64,000 nucleotides of DNA from Ruminococcus sp. GTDB taxonomy: Bacteria; Bacillota; Clostridia; Oscillospirales; Acutalibacteraceae. Where the stretch lies: positions 20,639-84,638 of the forward strand of contig JALELS010000009.1 of NCBI GenBank assembly GCA_022768065.1. Direction: 5' to 3'. The number at the start of each line of letters is the position of its first letter. Within the stretch, counting starts at the first letter, position 1. The translations under genes were made by a program, and so were the position numbers. The notes under the pieces were generated by a model. The model had not been told where the DNA came from. It did not search any database and saw nothing but the letters and a program-made list of their open reading frames with translations. Positions 19,517 through 27,489 of the stretch are shown here, piece after piece.

Positions 19517-20485
19517 ATGGTATGGCTCTATGTTGTTTTGGCGATAGTTGTAATCGCGCTTATCGTCGTAATAGCAAATTTGAAAATTGTTCCGCAGTCA
19601 AAAGCGTATGTCATCGAGCGTCTCGGTGCATATCTTACGACGTGGCAGACAGGTTTCCACGTTAAAATTCCGTTCTTTGAGAGAATAGCCAAGGTTGTCT
19701 CATTAAAAGAGCAGGTCGTTGATTTCGCACCGCAGCCCGTTATCACCAAGGATAACGTAACTATGCAGATAGATACGGTTGTATTCTTCCAGATAACCGA
19801 CCCCAAGCTTTACACATACGGTGTTGAACATCCGATTTCGGCTATCGAAAATCTCTCGGCAACCACACTTCGTAACATCATCGGCGAAATGGAGCTTGAC
19901 GCAACTCTTACTTCGCGTGATACCATAAATGCAAAAATACGCGTAATCCTTGACGAAGCCACCGACCCATGGGGCATTAAGGTTAACCGCGTAGAGCTTA
20001 AAAACATTATTCCGCCGCGCGAGATTCAGGACGCCATGGAAAAGCAGATGAAGGCAGAGCGCCATCGCCGTGAGGCAATACTCACCGCAGAGGGTGAAAA
20101 GGCAAGTAAGATACTTGTGGCAGAGGGCCATAAGGAGTCCCAGATACTCAACGCCGAGGCAGAAAAACAGGCGGCAATTCTTCACGCCGAAGCCGTTAAA
20201 GAAGCCAAAATACGTGAGGCGGAGGGTGAAGCCGAGGCTATACTCGCCGTACAAAGGGCAAATGCAAAGGCTATCGAGCTTATAAACGAGGCTGCTCCGA
20301 GCGACGCCGTTATAGCCATAAAGAGCCTTGAGGCTTTCTCAAAGGCTGCCGACGGTAAGGCTACTAAGATTATTATTCCGTCGGAAATTCAGAGCCTTGC
20401 GGGGCTTGCCGCAAGCCTTAAAGAGCTTGTTACAGAGCCTGCTGCCGACTCAAAAGCCGACTCCGACGCAGAGAAAACCGAGTAA
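19517..20485 (+). CDS. SPFH/stomatin/prohibitin-family membrane protein
   Basis: A 322-aa stomatin-like protein. It has one N-terminal transmembrane anchor (1-22), the SPFH/band-7 domain (about 25-185; signature VPQSKAYVIERLGAY and RNIIGEMELD), then an Ala/Glu-rich coiled coil (about 185-270; AERHRREAILTAEGE) that drives oligomerisation. It is the standard partner of the NfeD protein just upstream and likely forms large rings at the membrane. GGAAGAGG precedes the ATG. An acidic Ala/Asp-rich tail follows. Confidence 0.92.
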   Translation: MVWLYVVLAIVVIALIVVIANLKIVPQSKAYVIERLGAYLTTWQTGFHVKIPFFERIAKVVSLKEQVVDFAPQPVITKDNVTMQIDTVVFFQITDPKLYTYGVEHPISAIENLSATTLRNIIGEMELDATLTSRDTINAKIRVILDEATDPWGIKVNRVELKNIIPPREIQDAMEKQMKAERHRREAILTAEGEKASKILVAEGHKESQILNAEAEKQAAILHAEAVKEAKIREAEGEAEAILAVQRANAKAIELINEAAPSDAVIAIKSLEAFSKAADGKATKIIIPSEIQSLAGLAASLKELVTEPAADSKADSDAEKTE

Positions 20486-20506
20486 AATAACAATTTGATT
20501 TTAACA

Positions 20507-20555
20507 CCGCCGCAGAAGAATGTTTCTATGAAAAGCTTTTGCGGCGGCTTTTTTG
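20507..20555 (+). terminator. Terminator of the NfeD-SPFH operon
   Basis: CCGCCGCAGAAG pairing with CTTTTGCGGCGG, followed by CTTTTTTG. Confidence 0.85.
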
Positions 20556-20583
20556 CAAATTCTCTAAAGTTTTGTATAAGCTC

Positions 20584-20612
20584 TTGCAATATCGAAAAGA
20601 TTATATTATAAT
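20584..20612 (+). promoter_or_regulatory. Promoter of the SRP RNA (and probably dnaX)
   Basis: -35 TTGCAA (20584-20589) and -10 TATAAT (20607-20612), 17-base spacer. The predicted transcription start near 20619 sits at the 5' end of the SRP RNA stem. Confidence 0.7.
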
Positions 20613-20626
20613 AATATCACCTTAAT

Positions 20627-20747
20627 TTGGTCGTGTGCCGTGCGGGTCCTGTGCGACAGAGCTCCACGAACCATGTCAGGCGGGGAACCGAGCAGCATTA
20701 AGTGGTCAGCCTGTGCGCCACAGTCCGCCTGCACGGTGCATGACCAA
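20627..20747 (+). ncRNA. ffs: Signal recognition particle RNA, small bacterial type
   Basis: About 121 nt. The conserved domain IV is clear: an ATGTCAGG side, the GGAA tetraloop (CGGGGAACCG) and the AGCAGCAT side, closed by CCAC/GTGG. The outer ends pair over about 20 bases: TTGGTCGTGTGCCGTGCGGG with CCTGCACGGTGCATGACCAA, allowing G-U pairs. The RNA binds Ffh for co-translational membrane targeting. Its position directly upstream of dnaX is conserved in many Firmicutes. Ends are estimated from base pairing. Confidence 0.92.
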
Positions 20748-20824
20748 GTTAAGGTCTTTATTTTTGTTGTGGAGCTGAAAGGTGCCGGCGTTTTTCGTGC
20801 GGCACAAAAGCGGGAGGTGTGAAA

Positions 20825-22522
20825 ATGTATCAGGCGCTGTATCGCAAATATCGTCCGCAGACCTTTTCCGATGTCGTCGGGCAGGAGCACGTTACCGAGA
20901 CTCTCAGGAACGCGGTAAAATCGGGCAGACTTTCACACGCCTATCTTTTCACCGGTTCTCGCGGAACGGGCAAAACCTCATGTGCCAAAATTCTCGCAAA
21001 AGCGGTCAACTGTGAAAATCCCGTGGACGGCAACCCGTGCGGAAAATGTGCCGCCTGCCGCGGTATAGACGACGGCTCGATTTTGGATGTAATCGAAATA
21101 GACGCCGCGTCAAATAACGGCGTTGACAATATCCGAGATCTCCGCGAGGAGGCAAATTATACGCCGTCCGCCGTAAAGTACCGCGTGTATATCATAGACG
21201 AAGTGCATATGCTCTCCGTGGGCGCATTTAACGCTCTTTTAAAAACGCTTGAAGAGCCGCCGGAGCACGTCAAATTCATTTTGGCAACCACCGAGGTGCA
21301 CAAGTTACCGTCTACGATTTTGTCACGTTGCCAGCGCTTTGATTTTAAACGCATTTCACCCGAGGATATAGCAAAAAGGCTTTCATTCGTAGCCGATAAA
21401 GAAAATATCGATTTAACCCCCGAAGCGGCAATGCTTATATCGCGTATTGCCGACGGTGCGCTCCGTGACGCGTTGTCGCTGCTTGACAGATGCGCGTCTT
21501 ACGGAACCCAAATAACCGAAAAGGTGGCAAGCGATGCCGCAGGCATAGCCGGCAGAGAGCATCTGTTTGAGCTTGTTGACGCCGTAATCTCTCACGATTG
21601 TCCAAAGGCGCTCACGATAATAGATGAGCTTTACAATAATTCCTGCGATATGGAACGTCTTTTAAGCGAATTACTCTCTCATTTCCGCAATATGATGGTT
21701 GCGCTGACGGTTCCTAATTTCAGAGAACTCGTTATCTGCCCCGATTCCGAAATAGAGATAATACGCCGCCAGGCAAAGAGCCTAACGCTTGAGAGCGTTC
21801 TCTCGTGTATGGACAGAATCGGCGACTCCATAGCCGAAATCAAAAGGGGAGCCGACAGGCGCACAAGCGCCGAAATGGCTGTTATCAGATTGACAAGCCC
21901 GAAGCTTGATACGGATATGGCGGCTGTTTTACGCAGAATTTCGGATATTGAAGTAAAACTTAAAAACGGCGTGTTTAAGCCCTCTCAGGAGTCTCGGGAG
22001 TCGAATTTTGCCGCGAACGCAGCTCCGGTGAAGCAAAGCGAGCCGAACGAAGAGCAAACGCAGCAGGTTAAAAACGAAGAGCCCGAAAGCAAAGAGGCTG
22101 TTCCCGATAAAACGCCTGCCGCTTATGCCGAGTCAAACAATGCGGAGCCGAAATTAAATGAGACGCCGCCGCAAGATAAAAACCGCGAAATAAAATCGGA
22201 CGAAGTGTTTGAAAATTGGGCTGAGGTCGTCGATATATTGTCGCGCACTTCACCGGCGCTTACGGGATTTTTAAACGGCTCTACGGCGTTTATTCATCCG
22301 GGCGGATTTTTACTTATAAAATCGTCAAATTCAATACTCGGTCAAATGCTTATGACAGGTAATTTTTCAAACTGCATTGTAAAGGCCGTGTATGAGGTCA
22401 GCGGCAAAAAATACCGCATAGGCATATATAACGAGAATACCGAGCCCGAGCAGAAAAAAGACCCGTTAGAGGGGCTTTTGAGCAGGGCAAAGGATCTCGG
22501 CATCAATGTTATAGATCAATAA
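20825..22522 (+). CDS. dnaX: DNA polymerase III subunit gamma/tau
   Basis: Clamp-loader ATPase of the replicative DNA polymerase, 565 aa. Residues 1-11 read MYQALYRKYRP as in the family. Walker A is GSRGTGKT (44-51). The zinc module uses Cys63, Cys72, Cys75 and Cys78. The Walker B/DExx region is YIIDEVHML. The C-terminal third (about 380-480) is a variable, Glu/Lys/Pro-rich linker followed by a tau-like domain. GGGAGGTG supports ATG 20825 over the GTG at 20819, which lies in the binding site. The order SRP RNA-dnaX-ybaB-recR is classical for Firmicutes. I did not find a clear programmed-frameshift site. Confidence 0.96.
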   Translation: MYQALYRKYRPQTFSDVVGQEHVTETLRNAVKSGRLSHAYLFTGSRGTGKTSCAKILAKAVNCENPVDGNPCGKCAACRGIDDGSILDVIEIDAASNNGVDNIRDLREEANYTPSAVKYRVYIIDEVHMLSVGAFNALLKTLEEPPEHVKFILATTEVHKLPSTILSRCQRFDFKRISPEDIAKRLSFVADKENIDLTPEAAMLISRIADGALRDALSLLDRCASYGTQITEKVASDAAGIAGREHLFELVDAVISHDCPKALTIIDELYNNSCDMERLLSELLSHFRNMMVALTVPNFRELVICPDSEIEIIRRQAKSLTLESVLSCMDRIGDSIAEIKRGADRRTSAEMAVIRLTSPKLDTDMAAVLRRISDIEVKLKNGVFKPSQESRESNFAANAAPVKQSEPNEEQTQQVKNEEPESKEAVPDKTPAAYAESNNAEPKLNETPPQDKNREIKSDEVFENWAEVVDILSRTSPALTGFLNGSTAFIHPGGFLLIKSSNSILGQMLMTGNFSNCIVKAVYEVSGKKYRIGIYNENTEPEQKKDPLEGLLSRAKDLGINVIDQ

Positions 22523-22554
22523 ATAAGATTAAATTGGAAGGAAATGGTAATAAT

Positions 22555-22899
22555 ATGAAAGCAAGAATTCCGAACCAGGGTCCTACCGGAGCCAATATGA
22601 TGAAAAAGCTCCAGGAGGTTCAAAACAATATGAGCGCGCTTCAGGATGAGCTTGCCGTTGCCGAATACAATGCGTCGGCAGGCGGCGGAGCGGTTGAGGT
22701 TACGGTAAACGGCTCGCATGAAATTAAGGCTATCAAAATCAAACCCGAGGTTATCGACCCCGAAGAGCCCGAAATGCTTGAGGATCTTCTTATGGCTTCT
22801 CTCAACGAGGCTATGCGTAAAGCCGACGAAACCGCAGAGCGTGAAATGAATAAGCTTACCGGCGGACTTAACATACCCGGAATGGGCGGTATGTTTTAA
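22555..22899 (+). CDS. YbaB/EbfC-family nucleoid-associated protein
   Basis: A small (114-aa) DNA-binding nucleoid-associated protein, a tweezer-like dimer in known structures. The family core NMMKKLQEVQNNMSALQDELA, then GAVEVTVNGSHEIKAIKI, is present, with a Gly/Met-rich C-terminus. ATG 22555 is supported by GGAAGG about ten bases upstream; the in-frame TTG at 22534 precedes that site. Its stop overlaps the recR start by one base, as usual for the dnaX-ybaB-recR cluster. Confidence 0.93.
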   Translation: MKARIPNQGPTGANMMKKLQEVQNNMSALQDELAVAEYNASAGGGAVEVTVNGSHEIKAIKIKPEVIDPEEPEMLEDLLMASLNEAMRKADETAEREMNKLTGGLNIPGMGGMF

Positions 22900-23495
22900 T
22901 GGGATACAATATCCCGGCGCTTGAAAAGCTGATAGACGAATTTCGCAAAATGCCGTCCGTAGGCACAAAATCGGCGGAAAGAATGGCGTTTTATGTGCTC
23001 GGGCTTGACGATAACGGGACAGCAGAGCTTGCAAATGCCATAGTGACGGCTCACGAAAAAATACATCAGTGCAAAATTTGCCGCAATCTTACCGAAGATG
23101 AAATCTGCCCGATTTGCAGTAATGAAAAGCGCGACAGATCTACAATTTGCGTGGTCGAAAGTCCGCGTGATGTCATAGCGTTTGAGCGTACCCACGAATA
23201 CCGCGGTCTGTATCACGTTCTGCACGGCGTTATTTCACCGATGAACGGTATAGGTCCCGACGACCTCACCGTTAAAGAGCTCCTTTTGCGTATGAGTGAC
23301 AGCGTAAACGAAGTCATTATGGCTACAAACCCCACGGTAGAGGGTGAGGCAACGGCTATGTATATCAGCAAGCTTTTAAAGCCCATCGGCGTAAAAGTAA
23401 CAAGGCTCGCTTACGGTGTCCCCGTAGGCGCCGACCTTGAGTATGCCGACGAAGTAACTTTGATGCGCGCACTTGAGGGCAGAAATCTTATATGA
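22899..23495 (+). CDS. recR: Recombination mediator protein RecR
   Basis: A 198-aa protein that helps load RecA at gaps in the RecFOR pathway. Visible parts are the N-terminal helix-hairpin-helix (LPSVGTKSAER-like, here MPSVGTKSAER), the Cys4 zinc finger (CKICRNLTEDEICPIC), and the Toprim domain (CVVESPRDVIAFERT; EVIMATNPTVEGEATAMY). Length and order match the family. The ATG overlaps the ybaB stop. Confidence 0.97.
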   Translation: MGYNIPALEKLIDEFRKMPSVGTKSAERMAFYVLGLDDNGTAELANAIVTAHEKIHQCKICRNLTEDEICPICSNEKRDRSTICVVESPRDVIAFERTHEYRGLYHVLHGVISPMNGIGPDDLTVKELLLRMSDSVNEVIMATNPTVEGEATAMYISKLLKPIGVKVTRLAYGVPVGADLEYADEVTLMRALEGRNLI

Positions 23496-23546
23496 TTAAA
23501 AGGTTCGGCAGATAGCTGCCGATAATGTTGACGAAAGGTAAAACTT

Positions 23547-24011
23547 ATGGCTGCCGAGCAAATCAAAAAAATTGCACAGAATAAAAAAGCCTACCACGAT
23601 TATTTCATTCTCGAAACCTACGAGGCAGGTATAGAGCTTTTCGGCACGGAAGTCAAAAGTATACGCGAGGGCAGGATAAACTTAAAGGATTCCTGGTGCA
23701 GTATCGACGGCGGCGAAATATTTGCAAATTCGGTTCATATAAGCCCGTATGATCACGGCAATATTTTTAACCGCGACCCTCTGCGCGTAAAACGCCTTTT
23801 AATGCATAAAAAAGAAATACACAGGCTCTACGGCACAATAAAACAGCAGGGGCTGACACTCATACCGCTGTCGGTGTATTTTAAAAACGGCAGGGCAAAA
23901 ATGGAAGTCGGTCTTTGTAAGGGCAAAAAGAATTACGATAAACGCGATGTTGCCGCCAAAAAGGAAGCAACGCGCACTATCGACAGAGAGCTGAAAGAGC
24001 GAATGAGATAA
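23547..24011 (+). CDS. smpB: SsrA-binding protein
   Basis: A 154-aa partner of tmRNA in rescuing stalled ribosomes. Family signatures are present: [34 protein letters not shown], and the C-terminal basic tail [19 protein letters not shown]. The tmRNA gene follows seven bases later, a common arrangement that supports both calls. GAAAGG precedes the ATG. Confidence 0.97.
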   Translation: MAAEQIKKIAQNKKAYHDYFILETYEAGIELFGTEVKSIREGRINLKDSWCSIDGGEIFANSVHISPYDHGNIFNRDPLRVKRLLMHKKEIHRLYGTIKQQGLTLIPLSVYFKNGRAKMEVGLCKGKKNYDKRDVAAKKEATRTIDRELKERMR

Positions 24012-24018
24012 TATATAA

Positions 24019-24372
24019 GGGGATGAAAGGATTTCGACGGGGTCTTTGAACCACGATAAGCGAGCAGCGGTGTGGTACCGCTTTAAACAGCCACAGTTTA
24101 TTAAAAATAAACGACAAAGATTCTAAAGTTTTACTCGCTGCTTAAGTCAGCGGGTCGTTCCCTCCGAAGTACCGCGATCGGATAAGGAGCGTCATCAGCG
24201 GTAAATGTGAACGGGTAACCGCCTTGTAACCCGTCACACACAGCAGGGCTACCAAAGCGCATAGACCGCCGTCGGGCGATGTGCCGAGGGAATTTTAAAT
24301 TGACGGATACGCTCGTAGAAATTTGTGAGGATGAGATTTCGGACGCGGTTTCGATTACCGCCATCTCCACCA
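24019..24372 (+). ncRNA. ssrA: Transfer-messenger RNA
   Basis: About 354 nt, directly after smpB. The 5' GGGGATG pairs with the 3' CATCTCC (one G-U) before an encoded ACCA end; the 5' part GGATTTCGACGGGG and the 3' TTCGATTACCG-like T-arm region are typical. The tag reading frame probably reads N-D-K-D-S-K-V-L-L-A-A and stops at TAA 24143-24145. The resume codon (AAC near 24110) is inferred by reading back from the hydrophobic ..LLAA end, which is the tag type recognised by ClpXP. Confidence 0.95.
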
Positions 24373-24373
24373 T

Positions 24374-24402
24374 AAAAGGCAGCCGAAAGGCTGCCTTTTT
24401 TA
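24374..24402 (+). terminator. Terminator of ssrA
   Basis: AAAAGGCAGCC / GGCTGCCTTTTTT perfect hairpin with a GAAA loop. Confidence 0.92.
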
Positions 24403-24477
24403 TAAATCCCAAAGCGGTTTAAAAATAAAATGTAATTTGTCTTTTTGCGTATGGCTTTTGAATTTTACTTTTACTTT

Positions 24478-24553
24478 TGTCTATGTCTATGTCTATGCTT
24501 GTGTCTGTACCTATGCCTGTGCCTATGCCTATGCCTATGCCTATGCCTATGCG
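24478..24553 (+). repeat. Hexanucleotide tandem repeat tract (TCTATG / CCTATG)n
   Basis: About twelve tandem six-base units. The first three read TCTATG, then there are degenerate units, then mostly perfect CCTATG units to the right. Translation gives only an alternating Cys/Leu string, so I do not treat it as coding. The gradient from degenerate to perfect copies looks like slippage-driven growth at one end. Confidence 0.9.
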
Positions 24554-24574
24554 ACTTTGCAGGCAGTTTTACTT

Positions 24575-24630
24575 GTTACGTATCGACATACTTTAGATAT
24601 ATATTAACTACACTTGTGCTGATACGTAAC
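24575..24630. repeat. Inverted repeat GTTACGTATC...GATACGTAAC
   Basis: Perfect 10-base inverted repeat (24575-24584 and 24621-24630) with a 36-base spacer; extended imperfectly by GACA/TGCT. A second, outer pair, GGCAGTTTT (24562-24570) and AAAACTGCC (24680-24688), is not symmetrically placed. No gene or recombinase lies adjacent. Confidence 0.7.
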
Positions 24631-25004
24631 ACTTTTTCTGCTTGCCGCCGCAAACTCGCCAAATACCGTTTTATTCGACAAAACTGCCCAAAAAACAAAT
24701 TGACAAACAGGGCAATTTCGGTTAATATTGTTGTGTAAACTTACTTTGTTAATATTTTACAGTGCGCACCCTGTACGGGCGGCGCTGCCGATGCGGATAA
24801 AGAAGAGGGCAAACCCTTACAGCGGATTTCAAGGGTTAATAATTAAAACTTCCAAGTGCGGTAAATTAAAAAATTTAAAATTTACGCACGGATAATATCT
24901 ATGATATTGTCCGTTTTTCATATTTTCGATACTTTACTTTTTGCGGCAATCAAGTAATTCGGTTACTAAAAGGGGTTTATATATTGTTCTCTATAATTAA
25001 TTCT
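24631..25004. other. Intergenic stretch without a recognised gene
   Basis: AT-rich sequence after the repeats. I see no open frame with a good ribosome binding site, no RNA gene I recognise and no clear promoter. It begins the AT-rich accessory stretch that runs to 27.4 kb. Confidence 0.5.
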
Positions 25005-25285
25005 ATGAATATGCCAACATACGTAGGCATATTGCTAATAATGTTTGTTTTATCTATTTATTTTCTATAGTAAAATATAGAAAAGTAAAAAAGCCTTGGA
25101 AAGTGCTGATTTATTTAGCTCCGCCCGAATTTATTGTTTTTATCACAAATAGAATCATAAAGGAATATTGGCCGGATACTCATTTGTATAAAATCAGCTC
25201 TACCGTTGCTTTAATAACCGGTGGTATAGTAGTGATTTCTATATTCGTTGTAGGAATTATTACAAAGATTAAGGAAAAGCGTTAA
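25005..25285 (+). pseudogene. Small membrane-protein gene, apparently frameshifted
   Basis: ATG 25005 opens a frame coding a perfect membrane helix (MNMPTYVGILLIMFVLSIYFL) that stops at a TAG near 25068. The reading frame shifted by two continues immediately with SIVKYRKVKKPWKVLIYLAP and a second hydrophobic segment, ending in KIKEKR at 25285. The two parts join naturally into one two- to three-span membrane protein of about 90 aa, so a single frameshift near the T-rich sequence at 25055-25065 (mutation or sequencing error) is likely. The ribosome binding site is poor. Family unknown. Confidence 0.5.
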
Positions 25286-25344
25286 AGCAGTATTATTATC
25301 GGTGCCATGTACATTAATTATTGCAATGACAGGAGAAATGATTT

Positions 25345-26061
25345 ATGAAACGCAGAAGGTTTATATTTATTTTACCTATCATTTCTTTGATTGTTTTAAG
25401 TCTCAATATATGCTCATTTGCCATGAATACGGGTTTTTCAACAAGCGAACCTGACGAAAAAAAGCAACAGTATTTTTTATCCGGCAATGCCATATCGCTG
25501 ACGTATGAAGAACCGAAAAAATATATAATTTCGTGTTTTGATGTAAGTGAGAGCGGATTGGTAGCAGTTGGCTCCGCTACTTACGGTAACCAATACATAT
25601 ATGTGTATGATGCAACCGGAAAATTTCAATATGGATATGCTTTTAATAATCCGGGGTCTTACGGCTTGCAATGGGACGGTTCTGATTTGATAATTTATTT
25701 TGTTCGCGGCGATATTGCGGCTTTGGTTGATTCAGCGGGCAATATCAAAGAATTAAAAGTCATAGACGATACCGAAGCCAACAATTCGTATTGGAACAAA
25801 TATGTGTTTGCAAAAGAAAGAACACAAAACGGTAATACATATACAATGAAAAGCAATATGGGCTTACTCAATATTGTTGCAACTGGTTATTCGCAAATAA
25901 TCATAACAGCCCCCGACGGGCAGGAAACAATGATATACGATGCCAGCAAGGCTCAAAAGTCGGGAACTGTCCTTGAAATTACATTTGTGATGTTGTTTGT
26001 GGGCGCGGTGGTATATGGGTTAACGCGTGAATTTTCAAAAGCTAAAAAGTGCGCAAAATAA
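25345..26061 (+). CDS. Secreted or membrane-anchored protein of unknown function
   Basis: A 238-aa protein with an N-terminal signal peptide (about 1-28) and a C-terminal transmembrane helix (about 210-228) followed by a short basic tail, so the body (30-205) faces outward. The body contains repeated beta-like segments such as VAVGSATYGNQYIYVYDATGK and AALVDSAGNIKEL, which recall blades of a small beta-propeller, but I would not assign a family. AGGAGAAATG precedes the ATG. It lies in an AT-rich block with two other unrecognised genes in the same direction. Confidence 0.7.
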   Translation: MKRRRFIFILPIISLIVLSLNICSFAMNTGFSTSEPDEKKQQYFLSGNAISLTYEEPKKYIISCFDVSESGLVAVGSATYGNQYIYVYDATGKFQYGYAFNNPGSYGLQWDGSDLIIYFVRGDIAALVDSAGNIKELKVIDDTEANNSYWNKYVFAKERTQNGNTYTMKSNMGLLNIVATGYSQIIITAPDGQETMIYDASKAQKSGTVLEITFVMLFVGAVVYGLTREFSKAKKCAK

Positions 26062-26171
26062 CTGTATCATTTTGCCGATTACAAATACCGATTGTCCTCA
26101 AACATTTCAGAGCAGAGATAATAAAAATTTATGCACGCCGTACAAACAATATTTAAAAGAGAGGTTTTATA

Positions 26172-26660
26172 ATGATTGAATTTGTGGGCCGTTTAACGGG
26201 AAACGCTTTTAAATACTACAAAAAAACTATGATAAAAACTTTCCAAATATTGCTCCTAATAGCATTTGGCATTGGAATGCCCATTATGTTTTTTGTATTC
26301 AATTTAATAGGCAGTGTGGATTTAGAATATATACTTTTCATGGCTTCGTTATGTGTGCTTACTGCAATTTTTTCACCGTACCTAATTTTAATATTTGCAA
26401 AAGGTGATGTAACACAGCGAATATATATAAATGACGGTTTGGTTAATGCGGTTAGCTGTGAAGGAAGAACACGCAGTGCACAAATTTGTGCCATAAAAAA
26501 GGTAAAGGATTTCGGCGATTACTATGCAATGACCCTTCCCGGAATATGTGCAATTGTTTCCGTGTACTTTATATGCGAAAAAAACCTTTTAACAAAGGGC
26601 ACAATAGAGCAGTTCGAAGAGCTGTTTGACGGTAAAATAGTGAGAATGCAGTCAAACTGA
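26172..26660 (+). CDS. Membrane protein of unknown function
   Basis: A 162-aa protein with two transmembrane helices (about 22-46 and 52-76) and a C-terminal cytoplasmic-looking domain (about 85-160). The pattern (two helices, then a domain with a short strand-rich start IYINDGLVNAVS) resembles PH-like or YcxB-type small membrane proteins, but this is only an impression. GAGAGG precedes the ATG by eight bases. Neighbours are unrecognised. Confidence 0.65.
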   Translation: MIEFVGRLTGNAFKYYKKTMIKTFQILLLIAFGIGMPIMFFVFNLIGSVDLEYILFMASLCVLTAIFSPYLILIFAKGDVTQRIYINDGLVNAVSCEGRTRSAQICAIKKVKDFGDYYAMTLPGICAIVSVYFICEKNLLTKGTIEQFEELFDGKIVRMQSN

Positions 26661-26722
26661 AAACGGACACAGGCACAAAAAACACCAATTCGCATATATA
26701 CTAATCGAGAGGTATTATAAAA

Positions 26723-27340
26723 ATGTATAGCTTTGTCAGACTGCTAATCGGATGTATATTTTTAATATGTTCTTTCGTGTTGATAAAAAGGTCAAAAACC
26801 GTTCATAAAAAAGCCATGTATATTGTTTTTTTATGTTTGTCAGGAATACTGCCGACGGTGTTATCGTTTATACCGTTTGAAAACAGTTTTATAACATTTA
26901 AATCTCTCGACTCGGCTTATCATTATGTTTACGGCAAATCTGACATGAAACTTGTTGTAGAAGGAGACGATTGCGATTTTGTTGTCGGCAGCCAAAAAGA
27001 CAAATACAAGGTAACATATGCATTTATGCCCAAAACCGCCGACGGATGGAAAGCAAGTAAAAATATCAATGCCAAAAGAATAATTGTACAAAATTATGAT
27101 TTCGGTCTTTTACATGTTTACCAGGGCAAAGGCACAAAAGATTATTTTATAACTATCCTTAATAAAACCGATAAAGACTTAATTATTTCCGATAAGTACA
27201 ATACCGAATTTGAACCTCTTAAAAGTGGCGAAAATTCTCTCGGACAGCCGTATATTACTTACTACGCTCATATTCCCGACTTCGATTCGTCGTACAGCTT
27301 AACCGTAAACGGTACTGAAATATTATTGCAAAAGCCATAG
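26723..27340 (+). CDS. Membrane-anchored protein of unknown function
   Basis: A 205-aa protein with two N-terminal hydrophobic helices (about 5-22 and 32-52) and an outward-facing domain (about 60-205) rich in beta-strand-like segments (KLVVEGDDCDFVVGS; YKVTYAFMP). No family recognised. GAGAGG precedes the ATG by ten bases. It is last of the three-gene accessory block and is followed by a good terminator. Confidence 0.65.
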   Translation: MYSFVRLLIGCIFLICSFVLIKRSKTVHKKAMYIVFLCLSGILPTVLSFIPFENSFITFKSLDSAYHYVYGKSDMKLVVEGDDCDFVVGSQKDKYKVTYAFMPKTADGWKASKNINAKRIIVQNYDFGLLHVYQGKGTKDYFITILNKTDKDLIISDKYNTEFEPLKSGENSLGQPYITYYAHIPDFDSSYSLTVNGTEILLQKP

Positions 27341-27361
27341 TTTGATGCGTTTAATAACAAA

Positions 27362-27409
27362 AAACAGTTCCTGCTTTTTCGGGTATCCGTAGGCAGAAAC
27401 TGTTTTTTT
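27362..27409 (+). terminator. Terminator of the accessory block
   Basis: AAACAGTT-CCTGC pairing with GCAG-AAACTGTTT, followed by a T run. Confidence 0.8.
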
Positions 27410-27489
27410 CGGGCAATTTTGAATTTGTTATCTATGTGCATTTAAAATCGCCGTGCCATAATGATTTACGGCAGTTTCAATGCGGTATT

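Noticed and set aside
24478..24553. CRISPR array
   Set aside because: Units are six bases with no spacers and no cas genes nearby.
24445..24738. 97-codon open frame over the hexamer repeats
   Set aside because: It encodes mainly alternating Cys/Leu from the tandem repeat, has no ribosome binding site and no plausible protein; the repeat is treated as non-coding.
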